40,438 bases of DNA from an uncultured Alcaligenaceae bacterium (lineage in GTDB: Bacteria; Pseudomonadota; Gammaproteobacteria; Burkholderiales; Burkholderiaceae_B): contig CALKIR010000048.1 in assembly GCA_937995985.1 (NCBI GenBank), forward strand, positions 1-40,438, in the 5' to 3' direction. Under the pieces are notes generated by a model. That model did not search any database. It saw only the letters and a list, made by a program, of their open reading frames with translations, and was not told the origin of the DNA. The position numbers were made by a program, and so were the translations under genes. Below are positions 33,876 to 40,438 of the stretch, one piece after another; position 1 is the first letter of the stretch, and each line of letters opens with the position of its first letter.

Positions 33876-34637
33876 ATGACACAAGAAGCACAAAACGATA
33901 CCTTTATCTCACACCTTGTTGAATTGCGCGATCGCCTATTACGAGCGGTCATAAGCGTTGTGGTTGTATTTATCGTGCTCTTTTTATACCCTGGGGCAGC
34001 CTACATCTATGACACTCTCGCACAACCTATGTTGGCCTCCCTACCTCAGGGCAGCACCATGATCGCCACGGGGGTGATTACCCCATTTATGGTTCCCGTC
34101 AAAGTGACCCTTTTGGCTGCCTTTATCTTGGCTTTACCGTACGTGCTCTATCAAGCTTGGGCCTTTGTTGCCCCTGGTCTCTACGCCCATGAAAAGCGCC
34201 TCGCACTTCCGCTTATCATATCTAGCACTGCACTATTTATACTGGGCATGTTATTTTGCTACTTTGTGGTCTTTCGTACGGTATTCCAATTTATCGCCTC
34301 TGTCGCCCCACAATCTATCAGCCAAACCCCAGACATTGAAGCGTACTCGAGTTTTGTCATGACCATGTTCTTGGCCTTTGGCATCACCTTCGAAGTGCCC
34401 GTTGCAGTGGTGCTGCTCCTTAAGGCCGGACTCGTAACCGTAGAAAAACTACGAGAAGTTCGTGGTTATGTCATCGTCGGTGCCTTTGTCATCGCTGCCA
34501 TTGTCACCCCTCCCGATGTCATTAGCCAATTCCTCCTTGCTGGTCCCCTGTGCATCTTATATGAAATAGGCATTTTGCTAGGACGCTTTGTAAAAACCGC
34601 GGATGAGGACCAAGAGACCTCATTAACCAACGATTAA
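33876..34637 (+). CDS. tatC: Sec-independent translocase TatC
   Basis: A 253-aa polytopic protein with six membrane helices that recognises twin-arginine signals. FISHLVELRDRLLRAVISVV is the cytoplasmic N-terminal signal-binding motif, with its conserved Glu and Arg. PYVLYQAWAFVAPGLYAHEKR, FGITFEVPVAVVLL and VIAAIVTPPDVISQFLL are further hallmarks. It follows tatB by 15 nt. Confidence 0.96.
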   Translation: MTQEAQNDTFISHLVELRDRLLRAVISVVVVFIVLFLYPGAAYIYDTLAQPMLASLPQGSTMIATGVITPFMVPVKVTLLAAFILALPYVLYQAWAFVAPGLYAHEKRLALPLIISSTALFILGMLFCYFVVFRTVFQFIASVAPQSISQTPDIEAYSSFVMTMFLAFGITFEVPVAVVLLLKAGLVTVEKLREVRGYVIVGAFVIAAIVTPPDVISQFLLAGPLCILYEIGILLGRFVKTADEDQETSLTND

Positions 34638-34662
34638 CCAATTCTTTTTCAGCACACACCCC

Positions 34663-35439
34663 ATGAGCAGTATCCATCGCAACGATCTTACTCATTGGCT
34701 AGACCAATTATTAGAACCTTGGAACTACCGAGACTATTGTCCCAACGGCCTCCAACTAGAAGGTCGCGAACAAATCCACACCCTCATTACTGGGGTTACA
34801 GCATCCCAAGCTCTCATCGATGCTGCTATTGAGAAAAATGCTGATGCTATTTTGGTGCATCATGGCTGGTTTTGGAACAACGAAGATCCCTGTATTGTCG
34901 GCATGAAACGGCGCCGCATCGCAGCCGCCCTAGCTCATGGCCTAAACGTCTTTGCCTACCACCTGCCTCTCGATGGCCATCCCACCTTAGGCAATAACAC
35001 CCAGCTTGGACTCAAACTCGGCTTTGAACTCGATCGCGATAAAGAAGGTCAACTCAAACGTACCGGCCCCCATAATCTTATTCAATTAGGACGCCTTAAT
35101 ACCCCTAAAACCTTGGCTGAGGTGGCTGAGCATGTTAACAAAACATTACATAGAGCCCCCCAATATGTTGGCAACCCACAACAGAAAATACACACAATAG
35201 CCTGGTGTACAGGGGGAGCCCAAGGCTTTATGCCCGATGCTATTGCAGCTCAAGTTGATCTATATATCACTGGTGAGGCCTCGGAACACTCTTATCATTA
35301 CGCCAGAGAAAATAAAACCGCCTTTATGGCGGCCGGTCATCACGCAACAGAACGTTATGGGGTCCAAGCCCTCGGAGAGTACATCGCCCAACACCTGCCC
35401 ATAACAGTAGAGTTTATTGATATAGACAACCCCTTTTAA
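34663..35439 (+). CDS. Nif3-like dinuclear metal centre hexameric protein
   Basis: A 258-aa member of the Nif3/YbgI family, toroidal hexamers with a two-metal site. PNGLQLEGRE, ILVHHGWFWNNEDP, AYHLPLDGHPTLGNN and AGHHATERYGVQAL supply the metal-binding histidines, Asp and Glu. In E. coli YbgI has been linked to DNA repair and cell-wall stress, and elsewhere to a GTP cyclohydrolase-like role; the true reaction is unsettled. The neighbour order tatC-Nif3-mscL-petA is typical of Burkholderiales. Confidence 0.9.
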   Translation: MSSIHRNDLTHWLDQLLEPWNYRDYCPNGLQLEGREQIHTLITGVTASQALIDAAIEKNADAILVHHGWFWNNEDPCIVGMKRRRIAAALAHGLNVFAYHLPLDGHPTLGNNTQLGLKLGFELDRDKEGQLKRTGPHNLIQLGRLNTPKTLAEVAEHVNKTLHRAPQYVGNPQQKIHTIAWCTGGAQGFMPDAIAAQVDLYITGEASEHSYHYARENKTAFMAAGHHATERYGVQALGEYIAQHLPITVEFIDIDNPF

Positions 35440-35445
35440 AAGGGG
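35430..35445. terminator. 16-bp palindrome across the Nif3 stop codon
   Basis: CCCCTTTT / AAAAGGGG is a perfect palindrome spanning the stop codon, between convergent Nif3 and mscL. It could form a hairpin with a small TTAA loop and act as a bidirectional terminator, though it is AT-rich in the upper stem and no clear T-tract follows. Confidence 0.35.
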
Positions 35446-35480
35446 GTGCCTATATCCTATACGCGTATCCAAACACGCAT

Positions 35481-35966
35481 TTACTTGGCCGTACCCTGAT
35501 TGCGCGTACTCAAGGCATCACGAATCTCACGCAATAACACCACCTCTTCGGCCGGTGCAGGAGGCTCCTCGGCAACGGGAGCGTGCTCTTCCTCGCGCTC
35601 CAATGAACGGCGCATCTTATTAATCATTTTGACCATTAAAAACACTACAAAGGCGAGCAAAATAAAATTCACCAAGATAGTGATAAAATGCCCCCAAGCA
35701 AACACTACCGCGCCGGCAGCATTAAGCTCTTCAAGAGTATATGACCCGGTATAGCCCTCAGGTGTACGTAATACGGTAAAATAGTTCGCAAAATCGACAT
35801 CACCCCCTAAAATATAGCTAACTAGCGGCATGATGATGTCATTGACTAACGAGTCAATGATTTTTCCGAATGCGCCGCCGATGATCACACCTACAGCTAG
35901 GTCAATCATATTGCCGCGCACCGCAAATTCGCGAAACTCTTTCAGGAAACTTGATGGTTTACTCAT
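35481..35966 (-). CDS. mscL: Large-conductance mechanosensitive channel MscL
   Basis: A 161-aa channel opening under osmotic downshock. FLKEFREFAVRGNMIDLAVGVIIGGAFGKI is the pore-lining first helix, and GHFITILVNFILLAFVVFLMVKMIN the second. It is longer than E. coli MscL (136 aa) because of an acidic, proline-rich linker (HAPVAEEPPAPAEE) before the conserved C-terminal helix VVLLREIRDALSTR. AAGGGG lies 6 nt before the ATG. It is the only minus-strand gene between 20572 and the right edge. Confidence 0.95.
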   Translation of the reverse strand: MSKPSSFLKEFREFAVRGNMIDLAVGVIIGGAFGKIIDSLVNDIIMPLVSYILGGDVDFANYFTVLRTPEGYTGSYTLEELNAAGAVVFAWGHFITILVNFILLAFVVFLMVKMINKMRRSLEREEEHAPVAEEPPAPAEEVVLLREIRDALSTRNQGTAK

Positions 35967-36007
35967 GTTTGCCCCTTAAAAACCCAAAACAAATTATCTG
36001 TTAACGC

Positions 36008-36086
36008 TATAATACATTGTTGTTGATCAAACCACACTTTCGATTTTTGCGCTACAGATCATGGAGGATGCCCTCTAGGCGATCCT
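36008..36086 (+). promoter_or_regulatory. Candidate petABC promoter and structured leader
   Basis: A consensus -10 hexamer TATAAT lies at 36008-36013, but no good -35 is seen. It would give a leader of about 135 nt before petA. Within that leader, 36065-36086 can fold into an 8-bp stem with one bulged G (AGGATGCC / GGC-G-ATCCT) and a 5-nt loop. The function is unknown. Confidence 0.35.
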
Positions 36087-36155
36087 TCGTTCTCTAACTT
36101 ACGGATTCATACAACTTGCAGTCAAACCCTTTAGGGCAAAAATAAGGATACTAGA

Positions 36156-36800
36156 ATGAGTCAATCTACGACACAACCCAAAAAAAACGGAGCGGAAAAG
36201 AAATCTATCCTGCCATCTGACCCATCGCGCCGTTTTTGGGTCACCACCGCTTGTGCTGTAGGTGGTGTGACTGGCGTGGCTACCGCAGTCCCATTTGTCG
36301 GTTCTTTTGCACCTTCTGCCAGCGCTCGTGCAGCAGGCGCCCCAGTTGAGGTCGATTTAACCACTATTGGTCCCGGCGAAATTCGCACCGTCGAATGGCG
36401 CGGCAATCCTATCTGGATCCTGCATCGCACTGAAGATCAGCTTGCCACTCTAAGCTCTCAAAACAGCAAGCTGGCCGATCCTTTTTCTAATCGTCCTGGC
36501 TTTACTCCCGAATACGCCCAAAATGAGTGGCGCTCTATTCTTCCCGAATATTTTGTGTGTATTGCTATTTGCACTCATTTGGGTTGTGTGCCCACGCCTC
36601 GCCTGTCTTCTGGGGCTCAGCCTGGTTTGCCTAGTGATTGGGCTGGTGGGTTTTTCTGTCCCTGTCACGGTTCAACCTTTGACCTCGCAGGCCGCGTATA
36701 CATGAATAAACCTGCCCCCGATAACCTCGAAATTCCGCCCTACAGCATTTCTCCTGATGGCACAAAGCTTATTATTGGCGTGGCAGAAAACGAAGCTTAA
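36156..36800 (+). CDS. petA: Ubiquinol-cytochrome c reductase Rieske iron-sulfur subunit PetA
   Basis: A 214-aa Rieske protein of the bc1 complex. A twin-arginine signal-anchor (SRRFWVTTACAVGGVTGVA, Arg25-Arg26) indicates export by Tat in the folded state with its [2Fe-2S] cluster. The cluster ligands are Cys139, His141 (ICTHLGC) and Cys168, His171 (CPCHGS), with Cys144 and Cys170 for the stabilising disulphide. It passes one electron from ubiquinol to cytochrome c1. It is the first gene of petABC, with AAGGATA before the ATG. Confidence 0.96.
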   Translation: MSQSTTQPKKNGAEKKSILPSDPSRRFWVTTACAVGGVTGVATAVPFVGSFAPSASARAAGAPVEVDLTTIGPGEIRTVEWRGNPIWILHRTEDQLATLSSQNSKLADPFSNRPGFTPEYAQNEWRSILPEYFVCIAICTHLGCVPTPRLSSGAQPGLPSDWAGGFFCPCHGSTFDLAGRVYMNKPAPDNLEIPPYSISPDGTKLIIGVAENEA

Positions 36801-36846
36801 ATTCTTTTAAATCTTTGCTTTCATTCTAAAAAAAGGAACCGTTTTC

Positions 36847-38235
36847 ATGGCTGGCGAGAAAACAGTTGAAACGACAGGTCTCTTGGGATGGATTGACAGA
36901 CGCTTCCCGCTGACGTCCCTCTACAAAGAGCACATGTCAGAGTACTATGCGCCGAAAAACTTTAATTTTTGGTATTTTTTCGGCTCTTTGTCCCTATTGG
37001 TACTGGTCATACAGATTGTGACTGGTATCTTCTTGGTAATGAACTACAAACCAGATGCTGAGCGTGCCTTTGCATCGGTAGAATTCATTATGCGAGAGGT
37101 CCCAGGCGGCTGGATTATCCGCTATATGCACTCTACTGGTGCCTCAATGTTCTTCGTAGTGGTTTATTTGCACATGCTCCGAGGCCTATTTTATGGCTCT
37201 TATCGCAAACCACGCGAACTGGTCTGGATTTTTGGGGTAGCTATTTTCCTCTGTTTGATGGCTGAAGCCTTCTTTGGCTACCTCTTACCCTGGGGCCAAA
37301 TGTCCTATTGGGGGGCACAAGTTATTGTCAACCTTTTCTCTGCCATACCATTTATTGGTCCTGAACTAGCCATTTGGATTCGTGGTGACTATGTGGTTTC
37401 TGACGCCACACTGAACCGTTTCTTTGCTTTCCACGTCATCGCTATTCCGCTGGTACTGATTGCACTTGTAGTCGCCCACCTGATTGCCTTGCACGAGGTT
37501 GGCTCCAACAACCCTGATGGAGTAGAGATCAAAGACGGCCCCAAAGATGAAAAAGGCCGCCCCGTAGATGGCATTCCTTTCCATCCTTACTACACCGTGC
37601 ATGATATCTTGGGTATTGCGGGCTTTTTGATTGTATTTGCAGCAATCATGTTCTTTGCGCCCGAAATGGCCGGTTACTTCCTTGAGTACAACAACTTTAT
37701 TCCTGCCGACCCCATGGCTACCCCTGAGCACATTGCTCCGGTGTGGTACTTCACCCCGTTTTACTCAATGCTCCGTGCCACTACCGATGACTTCACCTGG
37801 ATCCTCGTTGTGGGTGCAGTAGTCGCGGCCCTCGCCATCCTATTCCGCGGCTCAATCCGCATACAATGGCGCGTCTTCTTTACTCTCGTACTGCTTGCTG
37901 TAGCGGTAGCCCTACGGGTCTTTGACGCCAAATTCTGGGGGGTTGTCGTCATGGGCGGTACTGTAGTCATCCTGTTTTTCTTGCCTTGGTTAGACGCTAG
38001 CCCAGTGAAATCCATTCGCTATCGTCCCGGTTGGCACAAGCTACTTTATGCTATCTTTATCGTTAATTTCCTCATGCTCGGTTACTTGGGTACTGAGCCC
38101 CCAAGCGATCTGTACAACCTGTTAAGCCAAATAGGTACGGTGATCTACCTGGCATTCTTCTTATTAATGCCAGTTTGGTCACGCATGGGTAAGTTTAAAC
38201 CTGTTCCTGAGCGCATCACTTTCCGCGCCCGCTAA
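36847..38235 (+). CDS. petB: Cytochrome b of the bc1 complex PetB
   Basis: A 462-aa cytochrome b with eight membrane helices and both b haems. Helix B has RYMHSTGASMFFVVVYLHMLRG and helix D HVIAIPLVLIALVVAHLIALHEVGSNNPDG, with His pairs as haem ligands. The quinol-oxidation site motif appears as P-x-W-Y: TPEHIAPVWYFTPFYSMLRA, a PVWY variant of the classic PEWY. C-terminal helices 7 and 8 follow. It binds quinol at Qo and Qi. Confidence 0.96.
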   Translation: MAGEKTVETTGLLGWIDRRFPLTSLYKEHMSEYYAPKNFNFWYFFGSLSLLVLVIQIVTGIFLVMNYKPDAERAFASVEFIMREVPGGWIIRYMHSTGASMFFVVVYLHMLRGLFYGSYRKPRELVWIFGVAIFLCLMAEAFFGYLLPWGQMSYWGAQVIVNLFSAIPFIGPELAIWIRGDYVVSDATLNRFFAFHVIAIPLVLIALVVAHLIALHEVGSNNPDGVEIKDGPKDEKGRPVDGIPFHPYYTVHDILGIAGFLIVFAAIMFFAPEMAGYFLEYNNFIPADPMATPEHIAPVWYFTPFYSMLRATTDDFTWILVVGAVVAALAILFRGSIRIQWRVFFTLVLLAVAVALRVFDAKFWGVVVMGGTVVILFFLPWLDASPVKSIRYRPGWHKLLYAIFIVNFLMLGYLGTEPPSDLYNLLSQIGTVIYLAFFLLMPVWSRMGKFKPVPERITFRAR

Positions 38236-38260
38236 AACTTATTCACGATACGGATTTAAC

Positions 38261-39100
38261 ATGATTAAAAAAGTACTTGGAGCGCTCGCATTAGCCCTGA
38301 GCATTAGTAGCCCAGCAGTGGCCTTCATGGATGATTATCCTACTGAAAAGGCCCCAAACCTAATTAACGATATGGCAGCCCTACAAAATGGCGCCAAACA
38401 ATTCGTTAATTACTGCCTAAACTGTCACAGCGCGAGCGCAATGATGTACAACAAGCTGACAGACATTGGGCTGACCGAGGAGGAAATCCGACGCAACCTC
38501 TTATTCACATCGGACGACATCGGTGCCTACATGGATGTCGCGTTGGATCCCGAGGATGGTAAAAAATGGTTTGGTACCACTCCTCCAGACCTCTCCGTGA
38601 TTGCCCGCTCTCGCGCCACCAGCTTTGGCCCGAGCGGTGTAGACTATCTCTACACCTATTTGCGCACCTTCTATCGTGACCAAGGGCAAATTACGGGCTG
38701 GAATAACCTCGTTTACCCCATGGTTGCAATGCCTCATGCAATGTGGCAGGCCCAAGGCCCTACTCGCCTAGAGAGCGTCGTTGTTAAGCAAAACGATGAG
38801 GGCCAATGGGAGCGCACAACCACTTTAATTGATGAGTATGGCTTTTGGGATGTCACCACTGAACCACTTAGTACAGCCCCAGACAAAGCCTTTTCTAGCG
38901 CCAAAATCATTCCGCTCGACCCAGAACAAGCAGAGCGTTTTGACCGAGACATTGCTGATCTGAGCAATTTCTTAGGTTGGATGGCCGAACCCTATCAAAT
39001 GGAACGCAAGCGCATCGGTGCTGCGGTGCTTGTTCTCCTCATCATTTTCTTTGGTGTCGCTTGGCGCCTCGACAAAGCCTATTGGAAAGACATCAAATAA
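38261..39100 (+). CDS. petC: Cytochrome c1 PetC
   Basis: A 279-aa cytochrome c1 with a cleavable signal (ending near AVA, residue 21). A single haem c site CLNCH sits at residues 52-56, and VAMPHAMW holds the axial Met. A C-terminal membrane anchor (IGAAVLVLLIIFFGVAWRL) is followed by a short basic tail. It accepts electrons from PetA and passes them to soluble cytochrome c. It is the last gene of petABC. Confidence 0.96.
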   Translation: MIKKVLGALALALSISSPAVAFMDDYPTEKAPNLINDMAALQNGAKQFVNYCLNCHSASAMMYNKLTDIGLTEEEIRRNLLFTSDDIGAYMDVALDPEDGKKWFGTTPPDLSVIARSRATSFGPSGVDYLYTYLRTFYRDQGQITGWNNLVYPMVAMPHAMWQAQGPTRLESVVVKQNDEGQWERTTTLIDEYGFWDVTTEPLSTAPDKAFSSAKIIPLDPEQAERFDRDIADLSNFLGWMAEPYQMERKRIGAAVLVLLIIFFGVAWRLDKAYWKDIK

Positions 39101-39113
39101 CCTTTTTTGCACC

Positions 39114-39139
39114 ACACCCTGCAGGGCACTGCAGGGTGT
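39114..39139 (+). terminator. Strong 11-bp hairpin after petC
   Basis: ACACCCTGCAG and CTGCAGGGTGT form a perfect 11-bp stem with a 4-nt loop, 14 nt after the petC stop. A T-run precedes it rather than follows. A smaller stem (GAGCC / GGCTC at 39153-39166) lies just downstream and runs into a T-rich stretch, so the pair may together end or stabilise the petABC message. Confidence 0.5.
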
Positions 39140-39199
39140 CCCCGTTGTTCTTGAGCCTACTGGCTCTTGTTTCATTTCTATAAATTGGAAACTTAAACT

Positions 39200-39808
39200 A
39201 TGATGGTGCTTTATTCTGGTACTACCTGCCCTTTTTCTCAGCGCTGCCGCTTTGTGCTGCACGAAAAAGGCATGGACTTCGAAATTCGTGACATTGACCT
39301 CTACAACAAACCTGAGGATATTTATGTCATGAACCCTTATGGCGAGGTCCCCATCCTAGAAGAGCGCGACCTCATTCTCTACGAATCCAATATCATCAAT
39401 GAGTACATTGACGAGCGCTTTCCCCATCCACAATTAATGCCTGCCGATCCTACGATGCGGGCTCGCACACGCTTATTTCTCTTTAATTTTGAGCGCGAAC
39501 TATTTAGTCATGTACTGGTACTAGAAGACCGTGGTGAGGTTCCCGCAGAAAAACAAGACGAAGCACGCAAAGAGCTACGCGATCGTCTGACTCAACTGGC
39601 TCCTATGTTAGCCAAAAACAAATATATGCTTGGCGAAGATTTCACAATGATCGATGTTGCTATTGCTCCATTACTCTGGCGTCTCGATCATTATGGGGTA
39701 GAGTTGCCTAAAAGCGCTGCACCCTTACAAAAATATGCTGAACGAGTCTTTTCTCGCCCTGCTTTCATAGAGGCCCTTACCCCATCAGAAAAAGTGATGC
39801 GTCGTTAG
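39200..39808 (+). CDS. sspA: Stringent starvation protein A
   Basis: A 202-aa GST-fold protein that binds RNA polymerase and alters promoter use under stress. The N-terminal thioredoxin-like domain reads LYSGTTCPFSQRCRFVLHEKGMDFE and NPYGEVPILEERDLILYESNIINEYIDERFPHP. The C-terminal helical domain includes YMLGEDFTMIDVAIAPLLWRL. The GST-like CPFSQRC is typical of SspA and not an active glutathione transferase site. Two adjacent ATGs are possible; 39200 is used. It is paired with sspB. Confidence 0.94.
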   Translation: MMVLYSGTTCPFSQRCRFVLHEKGMDFEIRDIDLYNKPEDIYVMNPYGEVPILEERDLILYESNIINEYIDERFPHPQLMPADPTMRARTRLFLFNFERELFSHVLVLEDRGEVPAEKQDEARKELRDRLTQLAPMLAKNKYMLGEDFTMIDVAIAPLLWRLDHYGVELPKSAAPLQKYAERVFSRPAFIEALTPSEKVMRR

Positions 39809-39822
39809 ACTTATAAACTACC

Positions 39823-40290
39823 ATGGCTGAAACTCCAACCAAACCCTACCTCATTCGTGCCTTGCATGACTGGTGCACAGACAATGGCTACACACCACAT
39901 ATTGTGGTTCAAGTCGATGAAAATACTGTTGTACCAGCAGCATATGTACAAGATGGACAAATCACCTTAAATATTAGCTACCTGTCCACAAACCAACTAC
40001 TCATCGGCAACGAATATATTGAGTTTCAAGCTCGATTTGGCGGTGTGCCCGAGGATGTCTATATTCCAGTGGCTGCCGTATCTGCCATTTTTGCTCGTGA
40101 AACGGGGGCAGGCATGGGCTTTGAGGTAACCCCCTCGGAGCCTTATTCGAGCTCTTCTACAGAGGACGAGCCCACACAGTCTTCAGCTCCTACTCGCCCC
40201 ACTGACGGGCGGGCGGATACGGACCCAGCCAAAGAGTCTGAGCACAAAGACAAAAAAGGCAGTGCTCCCCACTTGCGCATCATCAAATAA
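39823..40290 (+). CDS. sspB: ClpXP specificity-enhancing factor SspB
   Basis: A 155-aa adaptor that delivers ssrA-tagged proteins to ClpXP. The N-terminal SspB fold has KPYLIRALHDWCTDNGYTPHIVV, LNISYLSTNQLLIGNEYIEFQARFGG and VYIPVAAVSAIFARETGAGMGF. A flexible Ser/Thr/Glu-rich linker then leads to the ClpX-docking tail HLRIIK at the very C-terminus. The tail is intact, so it should function. It starts 14 nt after sspA. Confidence 0.95.
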   Translation: MAETPTKPYLIRALHDWCTDNGYTPHIVVQVDENTVVPAAYVQDGQITLNISYLSTNQLLIGNEYIEFQARFGGVPEDVYIPVAAVSAIFARETGAGMGFEVTPSEPYSSSSTEDEPTQSSAPTRPTDGRADTDPAKESEHKDKKGSAPHLRIIK

Positions 40291-40303
40291 TAATCCTGTC
40301 CTT

Positions 40304-40322
40304 GGGCCTGAGCAGCAGGCCC
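40304..40322 (+). terminator. GC-rich hairpin between sspB and tRNA-Thr
   Basis: GGGCCTG and CAGGCCC form a perfect 7-bp stem with a 5-nt loop, 13 nt after the sspB stop. It is followed by A-rich, then T-rich, sequence (a second possible stem GGAAAAA / TTTTTCC). A terminator of sspAB is likely, though the U-tract is displaced. Confidence 0.45.
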
Positions 40323-40351
40323 TTGGAAAAAAATTATTTTTCCTATATAAT
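40323..40351 (+). promoter_or_regulatory. Promoter of tRNA-Thr
   Basis: A perfect -10 TATAAT (40346-40351) and a -35 TTGGAA (40323-40328, four of six matches) are separated by exactly 17 nt. The -10 ends 10 nt before the mature tRNA 5' end. The -35 abuts the preceding hairpin. Confidence 0.75.
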
Positions 40352-40361
40352 TATCTTTTTT

Positions 40362-40437
40362 GCCGGCTTAGCTCAGTTGGTAGAGCAGCTCACTTGTAAT
40401 GAGAAGGTCGGGGGTTCGACTCCTCTAGCCGGCACCA
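40362..40437 (+). tRNA. tRNA-Thr (TGT)
   Basis: A 76-nt cloverleaf with acceptor stem GCCGGCT / AGCCGGC, discriminator A and encoded CCA. The D-arm is TAGCTCAGTTGGTAGAGC, the anticodon loop CTTGTAA gives anticodon TGT, and the T-loop is TTCGACT with two G-T pairs in the T-stem. The gene is complete one base before the window edge. Confidence 0.97.
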
Positions 40438-40438
40438 T

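Noticed and set aside
36061..36078. Five-codon upstream frame in the petA leader (Met-Glu-Asp-Ala-Leu)
   Set aside because: No ribosome-binding site before it and too short to tell from chance.
1..40438. CRISPR array, insertion sequence, toxin-antitoxin or defence cluster
   Set aside because: No regularly spaced repeats, transposase motifs or small paired genes were seen on either strand.

Overview
This window reads as a stretch of core chromosome from a betaproteobacterium of the order Burkholderiales, most likely the family Alcaligenaceae, with moderate base composition (roughly half G+C by eye). The evidence is gene order: mlaFEDAC, an ABC-2 exporter pair, ibaG, murA, his genes, a HIT protein, tatABC, Nif3, mscL, petABC and sspAB is a run I know from that order. 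Supporting signs are prfA-prmC-grxD-ubiX behind hemA, and the rsmI / yraN-diaA-dolP neighbourhood. The genus cannot be fixed from this sequence. No prophage, insertion sequence, integrase, CRISPR array or defence gene was seen.

Layout. 1-3829: the SPOR-domain tail of an RlpA-like protein, rsmI on the minus strand, then yraN, diaA, dolP and a TlpA-like lipoprotein. 3904-5568: argB and a HAD phosphatase. 5565-9752 (minus): hemA, prfA, prmC, grxD, ubiX in one close run. 10018-10093: tRNA-Phe with a strong terminator. 10133-14582: a more accessory block holding a thioesterase, a PKMT-like methyltransferase, a lone rfbC coupled to a flavin reductase, and a tartrate/D-malate dehydrogenase. 14736-16313: pgi from a TTG start. 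16392-20321 (minus): glycolate oxidase glcDEF. 20572-27533: the Mla phospholipid-transport operon, an exporter pair, ibaG and murA. 27567-32612: histidine biosynthesis. 32666-40290: HIT protein, tatABC, Nif3, mscL (minus), cytochrome bc1 genes petABC, sspAB. 40362-40437: tRNA-Thr.

How the genes work together. The mla genes, murA, dolP and the SPOR protein serve the cell envelope. The Rieske protein PetA carries a twin-arginine signal and lies just downstream of tatABC, the translocase it should need. PrmC methylates the GGQ glutamine of RF1, encoded immediately upstream. HemA feeds haem synthesis and UbiX supplies prenyl-FMN for quinone synthesis, both relevant to the bc1 complex.

No clearly new multi-gene system was found. 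The points most worth checking are: the his operon lacks hisH and hisC, and its HisF is divergent at a usually conserved strand; the mla operon lacks mlaB; Pgi has Met where the catalytic Glu is expected; two divergent gene pairs have interlocked start codons; palindromes sit at the hemA and glcD promoters; and strong hairpins without U-tracts recur at gene ends.
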